64,000 nucleotides of DNA from Parabacteroides sp. Marseille-P3160 (GCF_900162725.1 NZ_LT799418.1:814608-878607); one strand, 5' to 3'. Counted from the first letter of the stretch, positions 9,736 to 19,147 are shown. Notes: generated by a model not told the origin, from the sequence alone. Numbers and translations: made by a program.

Positions 9736-10194
9736 TTATTTTTCAAAAAGACGTTTGTCGAAAGAAAAAGGAGAAATGTCAATTATCTTAACTTTGTTAA
9801 TATACTTGTGCCTGGGATTTATAACATAATTGAAATCGCCGTGAACAACTGCTGATGGTACTTTAAACGTGAGGAAGGCATTTTTCACTACAAACGTATT
9901 CCCTAATTTTTGGGTAGAATAGCTGTTCGGTATAGCGTCCCAATCTTCAGGAAAATCATTTATATCCAATGCGATTATCGAATTATCAGGAATTTCGATC
10001 GTAATGATACGGTAGTCGGTCGGGATGTTTGTCAATGATGTATGTACGGCAATTTCAGCGGTACACAGCGCTCTTGATTCGCTGGTGTAAATCATGGCGA
10101 CGCCTTTACTGTTCCATCTTCCACCGCAAATTTCCGCCCCCTTGCCGGATAAATCATCGGCAAATTCTTTTTTTGAAAGTCTATAAACTATCAT
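9736..10194 (-). CDS. RES-domain toxin
   Basis: Toxin of the RES/Xre type II toxin-antitoxin family; characterised relatives degrade NAD+. The 152-residue length is typical. The three residues that name the family are visible: Arg in IVYRLSKKEF (residue 5), Glu in CTAEIAVHTS (near 48) and Ser in VPSAVVHGDF (near 118). The fold start GGRWNSKGVAMIYTSES is also diagnostic. The ATG overlaps the stop of the upstream antitoxin gene by 4 bases, the usual antitoxin-then-toxin order. All three key residues are present and the frame is intact, so it is probably active; this is inference. Confidence 0.9.
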   Translation of the reverse strand: MIVYRLSKKEFADDLSGKGAEICGGRWNSKGVAMIYTSESRALCTAEIAVHTSLTNIPTDYRIITIEIPDNSIIALDINDFPEDWDAIPNSYSTQKLGNTFVVKNAFLTFKVPSAVVHGDFNYVINPRHKYINKVKIIDISPFSFDKRLFEK

Positions 10195-10619
10195 GACAAA
10201 ATTCCATGTTCGATTTTTGTCAGTTCGTTTTCGATTAATTGTATGCCGAAGCTGTTATCCAATAAATCTTTCGGCTTTGTTTTACCTAACGCCGTATTAT
10301 CCGTATCCAACCAATTATTGAATTTTGCCGTATCGCCAAATACTTCTTGTCCTTTTTGAAGAATCAGGGCGACTTGTATTATTTTCTCTGATTGCAGAGG
10401 GTCGAAAGTTTTACCTTCTTTCTTATAACGTAGCATGCTGCGTTCTGAAAAGTGTAGGATAGCAGACCATTCCTGCATATTAATACTGCTATTTTTTGCA
10501 ATACTTAAAAAACTATCGAATCCAATCCCTTCCCGCGTGCTCCTTATCAAAGAAACAATATCTTTATCTTTAATAGAAAAATCAAATGATTTATTCCGGT
10601 CTTTTACTTTTGTTCCCAT
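10191..10619 (-). CDS. Xre/MbcA/ParS-type antitoxin
   Basis: Antitoxin partner of the RES toxin. Residues 30-75 (EGIGFDSFLSIAKNSSINMQEWSAILHFSERSMLRYKKEG) form a helix-turn-helix, and the C-terminal half (LQKGQEVFGDTAKFNNWLD, then LGKTKPKDLLDNSFGIQLIENELTKIEHG) is the MbcA/ParS/Xre toxin-binding domain, formerly DUF2384. Length (142) is standard. It is first in the operon and probably represses its own promoter, whose -7 box lies 20 bases before the ATG. It overlaps the toxin gene by 4 bases. Confidence 0.9.
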   Translation of the reverse strand: MGTKVKDRNKSFDFSIKDKDIVSLIRSTREGIGFDSFLSIAKNSSINMQEWSAILHFSERSMLRYKKEGKTFDPLQSEKIIQVALILQKGQEVFGDTAKFNNWLDTDNTALGKTKPKDLLDNSFGIQLIENELTKIEHGILS

Positions 10620-10638
10620 ATAGCGTAAATTTTATATA

Positions 10639-10646
10639 CAAATATA
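10639..10646 (-). promoter_or_regulatory. -7 box of the RES/Xre operon
   Basis: On the minus strand this reads TATATTTG, an exact TAnnTTTG box, 19 bases before the antitoxin ATG. No good TTTG was found at the -33 distance, so only the -7 element is claimed. Confidence 0.5.
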
Positions 10647-10787
10647 CGAAACTTGGCGGAAATAAAACGACAGGTTTCAATAAAAGAACAAAAAGAATGA
10701 AGATTGTTTTTTGGGCAATTTTTTGGTAAAGTCTGACACTGTTTAATATAGATTTGTAATAAAATATAAAACAATATAATTATAACG

Positions 10788-12005
10788 TCATAGATACAAC
10801 AAAGAAGTCAGAAAATCCCTGATATAAATATGCTTAACTCCTTCATAGCTATTCTCGTAAAAACGTTCTCCTGAAACTACTATTTTAGGATAATTATCAT
10901 TTATCTTTAACAAATTACCAAATTCACGTTCAATTGTTTCTGTCTTAGATAATTCAATTGCAACTTGTACATAAAGTCTTTCTCCGTTACGGGAACAGAT
11001 AAAGTCAATTTCTTCACTTCCCAATGTTCCGACTTTCACCTCATATCCACAATAAAGAAGATGATTATATACAATATTTTCCAACCGCATCCCTCTATCT
11101 TTTATTTTATAGCCTGCTATGACGTTACGTATCCCCATGTTTTCAAAGTAGTATTTTTCACCTCTTTCAAAAAGTTTCTTACTCGCGATATCGTATCGCC
11201 TTACCCGATGAACAAGAAAGGCATCGGCCAAGGCTATTGCATATTCATTCACTTGATTGGGAGCTATATCCACTTTCTGGCTTTTAAGAAAATCGCTAAT
11301 GCTCTTCGAAGAAAAGAGATTGCCAATATTATTCGCTAAAAAAGCGATAAGTTCTTCTAAAAAAGCGATATTACGTATTTTCTTTTGTTGGACCACATCT
11401 CTCAATATGATGGTAGAATAAATGCTTCTCAAATATTCTGTTATGACAGCTTCTTCTTTTGGTAGATGAATCAGATAAGGTAATCCTCCAAAATGAATAT
11501 ATTGCTCCAGCGATTCATCATTATTCGGTAAAGAGTGAAAATAAAGGAACTCCGGATAGGAAAGGCTGTAAATTCTAAACTCAATATAGCGCCCCCCCAA
11601 TTCATTAGCCAGATCACTGGAAAATACTTGCGAGTTGCTTCCGGTGATATAAATATCATTGTTTTCAGCTAAGGCAAGTGAACGGATGGCTAACCGAAAA
11701 TCTTCTATTTCCTGAATCTCGTCTACAAAAATGTAGTTCATCCTTCCGGTTTCCGATCTTGAAAGGATATAGTGGTTCAGTTCCTTATAAGTAATTATTT
11801 CGGCAAACTGAAGATCTTCCTTGTTGATATAAATAATATTCGCATTCGATTCTTCTTTCTTTATTACTTGCATGAGTTGATAAAGAATATAGCTTTTGCC
11901 GACACGTCGATGTCCAACCACCACCTTGACGAGAGACTTTCTCATAAAAGGGGCAATTCGGTCGATATATGTATCTCTGTTCTTTAAAACTTTGGGGATC
12001 TTCAT
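10788..12005 (-). CDS. AAA ATPase with DUF4143 C-terminal domain
   Basis: Member of the large ATP-binding family that joins an AAA_14 ATPase to DUF4143, often with a restriction-endonuclease-like tail; its cellular role is not established. Walker A is GHRRVGKSYILYQL near residue 32, Walker B is YIFVDEIQEIED near 92, and sensor 1 is IYITGSNSQVFSS. The tail GTLGSEEIDFICSRNGERLYVQVA has the spaced acidic residue and E/Q-V pattern of PD-(D/E)XK folds. A full-length frame (405 residues) has a promoter framed by a perfect 14-bp inverted repeat at 12016-12071. It is one of two intact copies of this family here (the other at 29938), with decayed pieces at 19248 and possibly 29586. Confidence 0.85.
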   Translation of the reverse strand: MKIPKVLKNRDTYIDRIAPFMRKSLVKVVVGHRRVGKSYILYQLMQVIKKEESNANIIYINKEDLQFAEIITYKELNHYILSRSETGRMNYIFVDEIQEIEDFRLAIRSLALAENNDIYITGSNSQVFSSDLANELGGRYIEFRIYSLSYPEFLYFHSLPNNDESLEQYIHFGGLPYLIHLPKEEAVITEYLRSIYSTIILRDVVQQKKIRNIAFLEELIAFLANNIGNLFSSKSISDFLKSQKVDIAPNQVNEYAIALADAFLVHRVRRYDIASKKLFERGEKYYFENMGIRNVIAGYKIKDRGMRLENIVYNHLLYCGYEVKVGTLGSEEIDFICSRNGERLYVQVAIELSKTETIEREFGNLLKINDNYPKIVVSGERFYENSYEGVKHIYIRDFLTSLLYL

Positions 12006-12015
12006 TGAACTAAAC

Positions 12016-12071
12016 TATAATCATGTTTATAATTAATCACAAATATAGCGATTATTGTAAACATGATTATA
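12016..12071 (-). promoter_or_regulatory. Promoter inside a perfect 14-bp inverted repeat (candidate operator)
   Basis: TATAATCATGTTTA at 12016-12029 and its exact reverse complement at 12058-12071 are separated by 28 bases. Within the spacer, 12040-12047 reads TATATTTG on the minus strand, an exact -7 box for the ATPase gene whose ATG is at 12005. A symmetrical site on both sides of the -7 box suggests a dimeric repressor, possibly autoregulation. Confidence 0.55.
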
Positions 12072-12233
12072 ATTTAAAGGGAGTTTATATTCCTCTATTA
12101 TTTATCCGTGAATTTTTTCTAAGGCAGGACAGGTTTCCCTTTTCCCAAATACTTCCGTATTTGTGATCAACCAAGTTTTCCCATTACAATCTCTATTTTA
12201 TTTGCCAATTTGAATCTTCGGCAAACAAATACA

Positions 12234-14342
12234 TTATTCTTTCCAAACTACCACTCCTGCAGGTTCGAGACGCGCGTTGCCAATCAGTATCTCGGCTTTT
12301 TCAGGAATAGCGATCTGCTGTACATCCGAAGTATAGTTCAGCACAATATAAAATCCATCACGCCATTCTTTAACAACTCCATAGGGAAGATTTTCCGTTT
12401 TTACTCCCGCTTCACTATATACACGCCGCATCACCTCTTTCTCCAAAAGACCATCGTCGGTGTCCGCCCCTATATAGGTGACGGTACCTTTTCCTGACTT
12501 ACGGTGTATAACCGAGGCGGCTCCCTTGTAGAACTGATCACTATAGGTCGCCCAAATTTCCGTACCAGGCAAAGAGGTCATCACATCCGCCCAGTTATTC
12601 CAAGTATATTCCTTGCCATCGGAACCGATCTTTCCATATAAGTTAGAAGGCATATGATCGTAAAACAGTTTGTCTATCCCGGCTAGATGATAAATAGGGG
12701 CAGCTAAAGGAGCCTCCCATAGTTTTGCGTTACGGTCCTTTTGACCGGTCCGGCAAGTCAAAATCAAATGTCCTCCATTCTCCACATATTTTGTCCAACG
12801 TTCTACCAATGCGCTATCCAACAGTTGGTATGCAGGAGCTATTAAAAAAGGATATTTGGTAAAATCCTCTTTTTCGGAAATAACATCTACCGGAGCAGCA
12901 AAACCTTTCAATAAGTTGTAATACTTATTTACGTGCGTCATCGTCGACCATTGATCCGTCTGTTTCTGAAACTCCATCTCCCAATAATTACTCATGTCAA
13001 AAAGTATTCCGATGCGGCGCGAGGCAAGTTGCTCCGGCATACGGCTCTTGGGATTGTAGGCCGCACGCAGCTTTTTCAGTTCCTCGGCTATCCGCACATA
13101 TTCTTCCCCTCCCGGCGACATCGTAACGCCGTCCGGCAGAAGCATACCATAATGGTACTGTTCACTCCCTCTCAAAGGTTGGCGGAAACGGTAATTACAC
13201 ACGAATTTCCCTCCGCCGGCAAACACATGATATACCCACATGCGGACGGCTCCTGGCATAGGTTGAGGATTATAAAGCCCCCAGTTGACCTGTCCGGGCT
13301 GCAGCTCCATTACTCCATAAGCTTTTCCAACGAAATTACGGAACTGGTCATTCGCAAAACCGATGTCTTCAGGTATGCCCAGGCGGAAGCCTTGTTCTCC
13401 TATTCCCTGTTTATGCCCGGTTACCAGATATCGGGTATAAGTAGTGAAATCCAAATGATCCATCCGGACAGGATCTACCGGATTGAATATCGGAATCAAA
13501 TTAGTCGTAATCCATTGTTTTTTATCAATATGTTTCCGCAACAGATCAGCCTGCATATTGACAAATCCGGCCAGTTCATCCGCCATAAACCGGTTGAGGT
13601 CGAGCATGGCATGCGGATTAGGTTTTTCAGGTAATTCCTGTGCATTGGGAAGGCGTATCTGATCGAATGTCTGATAGGTTTCACTCCAGAAGGTATTTCC
13701 CCAGGTTTTATTTAATTCGTCTATCGTACCGTATTTCTTCTTCAGCCAACTGCGGAATTTATGCTGTGCATTCTCGCTATAGTCCGTCATCCCGTAATGA
13801 CCGGGTTCATTATCTATCTGCCAGCCGATAATGGTAGGATTATCACCATAACGTTCAGCCAGGCGGGATACGATATTCCCGACATAGCTCCTATAACGAT
13901 CGCTGCTCCACGAAGCATGTTGACGCCGCCCGTGCTGAATCTTCATTCCATTATCGCGCTGAATCAAAATATCCGGATAGTTCTTCGACAGCCATACCGG
14001 AGGCGTAGGGGAAGGGGTACACATGATGACTTTCAAGCCATATTTACCGGCCAGTGAAACCGCACGATCCAGCCATTCAAAATCGTATTTACCCTCTTCC
14101 GGTTCCATCATACCCCAAGCGAATTCGGCAAAATGAGTAAAAGTGATACCCATTTCAGCCATCTTTTTTAAATCACGCTCCCATTGGCAAGAATCCCATT
14201 GTTCCGGATAATAATAAGAACCCAGCGCAAAGAGATCTTTTTTAGGAAAAGATACGTCTACACGGGATTGTGAATATACAGTTGTAGAAAAGAGCAGCAG
14301 AAAAACAACTATTAAATTTCTCATAAGGGTTTCTTTTTTCAT
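12234..14342 (-). CDS. GH42 beta-galactosidase, secreted
   Basis: Glycoside hydrolase family 42, releasing terminal beta-galactose (some members alpha-L-arabinopyranose). A signal peptide covers about residues 8-25 (RNLIVVFLLLFSTTVYSQ); a start at the second Met, 14324, is equally possible. The barrel opens with GSYYYPEQWD and MAEMGITFTHFAEFAWG. The acid/base is probably Glu179 in WQIDNEPGHYG and the nucleophile Glu346 in YGVMELQPGQVNWG, both in the family's conserved settings. The following region (PYLIAPAYQLL, YVENGGHLILTCRTG) is the trimerisation-like domain. It is the most distal gene of the minus-strand polysaccharide locus, 24 bases after the GH43 gene. About 230 bases separate its stop from the ATPase gene; they hold only a short hairpin at 12146-12163. 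Confidence 0.9.
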   Translation of the reverse strand: MKKETLMRNLIVVFLLLFSTTVYSQSRVDVSFPKKDLFALGSYYYPEQWDSCQWERDLKKMAEMGITFTHFAEFAWGMMEPEEGKYDFEWLDRAVSLAGKYGLKVIMCTPSPTPPVWLSKNYPDILIQRDNGMKIQHGRRQHASWSSDRYRSYVGNIVSRLAERYGDNPTIIGWQIDNEPGHYGMTDYSENAQHKFRSWLKKKYGTIDELNKTWGNTFWSETYQTFDQIRLPNAQELPEKPNPHAMLDLNRFMADELAGFVNMQADLLRKHIDKKQWITTNLIPIFNPVDPVRMDHLDFTTYTRYLVTGHKQGIGEQGFRLGIPEDIGFANDQFRNFVGKAYGVMELQPGQVNWGLYNPQPMPGAVRMWVYHVFAGGGKFVCNYRFRQPLRGSEQYHYGMLLPDGVTMSPGGEEYVRIAEELKKLRAAYNPKSRMPEQLASRRIGILFDMSNYWEMEFQKQTDQWSTMTHVNKYYNLLKGFAAPVDVISEKEDFTKYPFLIAPAYQLLDSALVERWTKYVENGGHLILTCRTGQKDRNAKLWEAPLAAPIYHLAGIDKLFYDHMPSNLYGKIGSDGKEYTWNNWADVMTSLPGTEIWATYSDQFYKGAASVIHRKSGKGTVTYIGADTDDGLLEKEVMRRVYSEAGVKTENLPYGVVKEWRDGFYIVLNYTSDVQQIAIPEKAEILIGNARLEPAGVVVWKE

Positions 14343-14366
14343 TCAATGGGGAATAATGTGCCGATT

Positions 14367-15425
14367 TCACCATGATATCTTTTGAGGCGTACTGGAAGGG
14401 CCATCAACCTTTAATTTCCCTTTTTTATCGAAATAAAGCCGGTCCATACAAACAACTCGGTTCCAATCAGGTTTCTTATGGTGCGCATCAGCATGGCGAT
14501 GGTAAATAATATAAAGATTACCATCCGGAGCCTCCACGATCGAATTATGCCCGGGGGAAGAAATGTTTTTAGAAAGATCTGTGGTCATCAGCGGATTTTC
14601 TTCATCTTTTACCCAAGGTCCCAGCGGACTTTCTGCGTAGGAGACCCCTACTCCGTAGAAGCCATATCCAGTATCGTTAGCCGAATAAGTCATGTAATAA
14701 ACGCCTTTTCGCTTAAAAACAAAAGCACCTTCATTACAGCGGTTTTTATTCCAGTTCACCTTTTCCCATGGTTGCGAAGCCCCAGAAACAAAAACAGGAT
14801 CTCCGTCAAGTCCGGAAAGGTCTTTTTTCAATTTAGCAGCATAGAGTTCTCCGGATGCAAGCGTATCGCGCGTTTCATTCTTACTATAATAAACATAAGG
14901 GGTACCGTCATCATCCACAAAGATATCGGCATCGATCGCCGAGTACCCTAAGTCAAACCAAGGCGTATGCAAATCCTTAAAAGGTCCGTCCGGTTTATCG
15001 CTCACAGCCAGACAAGGCAGGAGCAATCTACGCTCTGGGACAGAACAACTATATGTCATATAAAATTTGCCGTTGTAATATCTCACCTCGGGAGCCCAGA
15101 AAGCTGATTTTCCGATATGATCGGCTGGCTTTTGATAAAGGATACCCTTGTATTTCCAAGTAACAAGATCGGATGAGGTATAATATGCAAAACCTTCGCC
15201 CTCTGGCAAAACGGTCGTTCCGGTCAGATAGTATAAACTATCGTACTTGTAAACAAATGGATCCGCAATGAACAAATCCGTACTGTCCGTTGTCTTCAAG
15301 GGATTAACATAAGTTCTGTCAGACTTTATTGCCGACGGTTTACAACAAGTGAATAACAAACACAAAGAGAAAAGAGAGAAAACACTCCAATATTTCATAA
15401 GCATAAGATAATAATTTTTTAACAA
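14367..15425 (-). CDS. GH43-family glycosidase lipoprotein
   Basis: Five-bladed beta-propeller glycoside hydrolase of family 43, usually acting on arabinosyl, xylosyl or galactosyl linkages. A hydrophobic leader ends at LLFTCCKPS, a lipobox, so it is probably cell-surface or periplasmic and anchored. The three catalytic acids fit the family: Asp in LFIADPFVY (base), Asp in YSAIDADIFVDDDGTPYVYY (pKa modulator) and Glu in RCNEGAFVF (acid). The blade motif FWAPEVRYYNGKFYMTYS is also typical. The start could be 15425, 15404 or 15398; the later ones leave a cleaner signal peptide. It lies between the decayed gene at 15443 and the GH42 gene. Subfamily and substrate cannot be fixed by eye. Confidence 0.88.
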   Translation of the reverse strand: MLKNYYLMLMKYWSVFSLFSLCLLFTCCKPSAIKSDRTYVNPLKTTDSTDLFIADPFVYKYDSLYYLTGTTVLPEGEGFAYYTSSDLVTWKYKGILYQKPADHIGKSAFWAPEVRYYNGKFYMTYSCSVPERRLLLPCLAVSDKPDGPFKDLHTPWFDLGYSAIDADIFVDDDGTPYVYYSKNETRDTLASGELYAAKLKKDLSGLDGDPVFVSGASQPWEKVNWNKNRCNEGAFVFKRKGVYYMTYSANDTGYGFYGVGVSYAESPLGPWVKDEENPLMTTDLSKNISSPGHNSIVEAPDGNLYIIYHRHADAHHKKPDWNRVVCMDRLYFDKKGKLKVDGPSSTPQKISW

Positions 15426-15442
15426 AGAAACGAATAATTTAC

Positions 15443-15795
15443 TTATTTGTTAAAGATCAATACCGGATTTTCCGTTATTCCATAATTTTCCAACGAATAA
15501 TATTTCTTTTTAGACGGCGTAGACATAAAAGAGCCATTGCCTAAAAGATCATTAACGACCGGATAAATAGTTCCTCGATTCTGTTTGACTGTCAACACGG
15601 CATATTCACCTTTAACAATATACCCTGTCTGAAAAGAAATCGAATTTGACTTACCAACCATCTTGCTACTGATAAGAGAAACTTTACTTTTTCATACGAC
15701 AGATCCAACTCGACGGCACAGCCTTCTGATAGACCAATCCTTAACAAACTATGTGAATACCATGATGCAAGCAGCGTCCCTAATACATCATATTA
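15443..15795 (-). pseudogene. Decayed 3' end of a larger gene, frameshifted
   Basis: Two minus-strand frames continue one protein-like sequence. The upstream frame, open from 15792, reads LGTLLASWYSHSLLRIGLSE then CAVELDLSYEKVKF. From about 15680 the sense continues in another frame as ISSKMVGKSNSISFQTGYI, then GEYAVLTVKQNRGTIYPVV, ending at a stop at 15443. A single-base indel near 15675-15685 would join them. A TAA at 15793-15795 closes the upstream frame, and the GH106-like gene stops 32 bases further on, so the 5' part is gone. I do not recognise the family; position suggests a former secreted enzyme of the locus. The 72-codon open frame at 15443-15661 is better read as part of this relic than as a gene. 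Confidence 0.6.
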
Positions 15796-15826
15796 CTTGT
15801 TAGTATAATTTGTATGATCTCATTCT

Positions 15827-18800
15827 TCAATAGACAAGACTGAAGTCATCTATTAGACCATAATCCATCATTTGATAATCACTTCCCGGCATTTGTTCTG
15901 TTATATTTTTCCAATGCCACGGTGAAGCTAAGCCTGGTGCCGGATGACGATAATGTGGACCTAATAGGTTCTTCAAACTGCCAATTATACGTACTTCTAT
16001 TTGATTCTCACCTTCTTTAAGATAAGGAGAAACAGGCAGGACATAAGGTTCAAAACCGATTATACCCGCTTTTTTCCCATTTACATAGACTTCTGCCACA
16101 GTTCCATTCCATTTTCCCAACTTAATGCTATATTGTTTAGATAAATCATTTAAATTATAAGTCTTGCTATAGCTAAAATCCCAGGAATAAAACGGTTGCC
16201 CTTGTTCTTTCCAACTTCCTAAGTGAAAAGAAGGTACAGGCGCACTAATGTTCCATCCCTTCTTTGCCGGAACAACTGAAAAGTCGCCCAAGATATATAC
16301 AGGTTCAATCTCCGCATAAATACTCATCGGCTTTACGCTTAACTCGACGGTATTTATTCCCTTTCTTACCTGTTCACCGATCGGATAAGTATGAAAAGAT
16401 TGATCCAACCACCATTCTCCGATATTAGGATTTACCGTTTCTCCATTGATTTTCACAGTGAAGAGCTCACTACGTTCAGCAACTAATTTCATTTTTGAGT
16501 AATCAAACGACTGGTTCACTGTAAAATGATATTGAACGTCAAATCCTTCGGATTTAAAAGTATCCCTGTCTAAAATAGTACGTTTATACTGTACCGATGT
16601 ATTCCACGGATTACCGTTTATAAAGCCGTAAGCTTTATAAGCTGAGTCTGCGGCATTAGCAAAATAAAGATCCGGGTAGGTTTTCTCATTTACCGTTAAA
16701 TCGCAAAAATCAATATTTAGCGCATTATCCTGCCTCCTTTTCACTGTAATCTCTCCGGTTGAAGGAACTTCTGATTGTGTAGAAATGGATGGCTTCTGTT
16801 TACGATTGTTTTTAGCTTTTTGCGAACAGAATAATAATAAACTTTGCGCCGGTTCTAACTTAAACTTTGTAATTAAGTTTTTCTCTTTTAATACAGACGG
16901 GTAGGAATAGATGTCTCCGCTGATTGCATCCATCTCTAACATCGCTTTTCCTTTACTGGTCAATTCCCCTGTTACGGTCTCATCCATTGACGAATTGACA
17001 AGAAAGATGAGTTCACCATCTGCATAATTCCTCCGCTGATGATAAAGTTTTCCACCCTTAGAATCCAAATTAAAGTTTGTGCAAGTAAATGATTCTTTGA
17101 TCACTTGCGGGGTTAATTCAGAAATTATTTTTACACTTTGTCCGGTAGTCAGTCTCTTTAATTCTTCATTCTCAACACCATCTACCATTGTTGGCGATGA
17201 AAAGCAGATAAGATGGCCTCCCTGCTTCACAAACTGTGTTAATAAATCAGCGGTTGGTTTATTCAGAATTTCAACCATGGGAGGGATTACTACTTTCGAA
17301 TAGGAGGCTTGCCCAACTACAAAACGGCCGTTTTCTATTCGTCCTTGGTCTTTAATAATATTCTCCGAACCAAGATCATACTCAACTTGGCTCTTTTCCA
17401 ATTTAGTAATAAACGATTGAAAGGTTTTTCCTATCTCCATTAGTTTAGGACCGCTTCCCGTATGTGAATAGTATCCCCATAAGGTAGAGTTTGGTTCTAA
17501 AATGAGAATCTCATTTTGTTGCACGCCTTTGCTTAACATAAGGGAGAGGCGAGCATAATAATCATTCATCACTTTGTAGTTATTCCACCAGGGAGAATGA
17601 TAGGAAAATACGGGAGGATAATCATATTTTCTGGCACCGGTAAGGGTTTGGTGCGACAAATGTTGATTCATGAAATTAACACCCAACACAAACTCCCAAT
17701 CACCTAAGCGTTTAAAATCTTTGAAGGTTTCATCCCATCCTCCTCCTCCGTACGTTTCACTCAGCGTTCGGATATATCCCATCTGATTTGCTACGCTACG
17801 AAGTTCTTTTACGGAACGGATATTCCCAAATTGAGCTTGTGGAGATTCTTCATCAAATTGATTAAACAACATGTCAATAGCAGGTATCTGGTGCCACGCA
17901 TACATCGCCATATTATCCGGTCCGTCATTCATCTGAGGCCATCCGTGTTCCCAATAATGTCCTGTCCATTTAAGGTTTTTAGATTCCGTATAAGCATGCC
18001 AGGGTTTGGACCAACGGTCGATAAAAAGTTGCAATAGAGTCTCCATATAGTTATGGCGTACTCTTTTCCAATCACCGGTTTCTTGGCTAAGTAGGGGTAA
18101 TAAAGGTTTTAGATCGTAGCCCCATCTTTTTTGGAAAACATCGAATAAGTCAGGAGTCCATCGCAGACCACCGGAAGTCACAATATTAGGCTCATCTGTA
18201 AAAATACCCGGAACCGTTTTTCCAAACTCTTCTTTCGCTATTTTTTCATAGCCTTTCATTGTTATTTCTATAAACTTCTCAGTAACGCCGGGTAATAATA
18301 AGTCAACATAGGAATAACCTCCGTACCAATCGCTTTTCCTATAATATGTCTTCCTGTAGAGGTAATATTCCCCTTTTTTCCCTTTATATTCTGCCAGTGA
18401 AGAAGTAATATCTTTCCATGCATCTTTTTTTTCTTTTACTAAACATATATAATATTGGTTCATTGTGTCAGGCAATAAATCTGTTTTTTCCAAAGCTAAT
18501 CCTTGCCCTTGATTATAAGACTCCGGCATTTCTTCCGGTACATGTCCTCCGGCAAATCCACTCGGATAGGAGTTCTCGTCGTAAATCCAAACATTTAACC
18601 CTAATTCTTTTCCTTTGGCAATTGCATATTTATATAGGGAATACCAATCGTCAGACATGTACTCTGTAATCATTCCCGGACGCGGATGAATAAAAACACC
18701 GCCGAATCCAACTTCTTTGGCATCTTTCAACATCCGATCGATTTCCGATTCGGTCATTTTCCCGTTCCAGACTAACAAGGGAGCAGAACGATATTCATTC

Positions 18801-18946
18801 GGAGGTTCTTTAAACTGTGTTTCAATAGTTGAGAATTTATCTTTCGTCTGTACTTTGTTTATATCCGAACAATTGCTGAACCCGAAAAGGAAAGTACAGA
18901 TGAAGCAGATCGACATAGAAAATTGAGAACATCGTTTTTTTATCAT
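15827..18946 (-). CDS. Large GH106-like glycoside hydrolase lipoprotein
   Basis: A 1039-residue secreted hydrolase. A hydrophobic leader runs to FSNCSDINK, a lipobox near residue 27. The N-terminal region PPNEYRSAPLLVWNGKMTES then DAKEVGFGGVFIHPRPGM and LGLNVWIYDENSYPSGFAGG resembles the GH106-related (alpha-L-rhamnosidase) group. Conserved acids sit in VPGIFTDEPN and TGHYWEHGWPQ. A flavodoxin-like middle part (VVIPPMVEILNKPTADLLTQFVKQGGHLICF) and a C-terminal galactose-binding-like beta domain (residues about 830-1030) follow. The group is often annotated only as glycosyl hydrolase, so rhamnosidase activity is an inference. It lies in the same orientation as the rest of the locus but after a 757-base gap. 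Confidence 0.65.
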   Translation of the reverse strand: MIKKRCSQFSMSICFICTFLFGFSNCSDINKVQTKDKFSTIETQFKEPPNEYRSAPLLVWNGKMTESEIDRMLKDAKEVGFGGVFIHPRPGMITEYMSDDWYSLYKYAIAKGKELGLNVWIYDENSYPSGFAGGHVPEEMPESYNQGQGLALEKTDLLPDTMNQYYICLVKEKKDAWKDITSSLAEYKGKKGEYYLYRKTYYRKSDWYGGYSYVDLLLPGVTEKFIEITMKGYEKIAKEEFGKTVPGIFTDEPNIVTSGGLRWTPDLFDVFQKRWGYDLKPLLPLLSQETGDWKRVRHNYMETLLQLFIDRWSKPWHAYTESKNLKWTGHYWEHGWPQMNDGPDNMAMYAWHQIPAIDMLFNQFDEESPQAQFGNIRSVKELRSVANQMGYIRTLSETYGGGGWDETFKDFKRLGDWEFVLGVNFMNQHLSHQTLTGARKYDYPPVFSYHSPWWNNYKVMNDYYARLSLMLSKGVQQNEILILEPNSTLWGYYSHTGSGPKLMEIGKTFQSFITKLEKSQVEYDLGSENIIKDQGRIENGRFVVGQASYSKVVIPPMVEILNKPTADLLTQFVKQGGHLICFSSPTMVDGVENEELKRLTTGQSVKIISELTPQVIKESFTCTNFNLDSKGGKLYHQRRNYADGELIFLVNSSMDETVTGELTSKGKAMLEMDAISGDIYSYPSVLKEKNLITKFKLEPAQSLLLFCSQKAKNNRKQKPSISTQSEVPSTGEITVKRRQDNALNIDFCDLTVNEKTYPDLYFANAADSAYKAYGFINGNPWNTSVQYKRTILDRDTFKSEGFDVQYHFTVNQSFDYSKMKLVAERSELFTVKINGETVNPNIGEWWLDQSFHTYPIGEQVRKGINTVELSVKPMSIYAEIEPVYILGDFSVVPAKKGWNISAPVPSFHLGSWKEQGQPFYSWDFSYSKTYNLNDLSKQYSIKLGKWNGTVAEVYVNGKKAGIIGFEPYVLPVSPYLKEGENQIEVRIIGSLKNLLGPHYRHPAPGLASPWHWKNITEQMPGSDYQMMDYGLIDDFSLVY

Positions 18947-19147
18947 AATCCATATTTTAGGTTAATCTTATCATTTAGAACAAATTTTAGAATTTTAGAG
19001 TTTAATTCTGCTGAGATTCATTCATAAATAAACTATTAGGTTTCTTTTGTTAACATATAACTTTTACTTTTAAAAAGTAGTTCTATTGAAAAATAGGAAA
19101 TAAGTATATTTCCTATTTCACTTTCCATATAGCATTCTTTTCTTGTA

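Noticed and set aside
10680-10787. Short repeats of TTTTTTGG between the antitoxin and ATPase genes
   Set aside because: Low-complexity sequence of the kind expected in AT-rich gaps; no structure or conserved signal.
12146-12163. Hairpin CAAATAC/GTATTTG as terminator of the GH42 gene
   Set aside because: Only 7 bp, AT-rich and without a T-run on the minus strand, 70 bases beyond the stop.
12933-13634. 233-codon open frame opposite the GH42 gene
   Set aside because: Antisense to a conserved catalytic barrel, no signal or motif.
15443-15661. 72-codon gene
   Set aside because: The protein-like sequence continues upstream in another frame, so it is part of a decayed larger gene.
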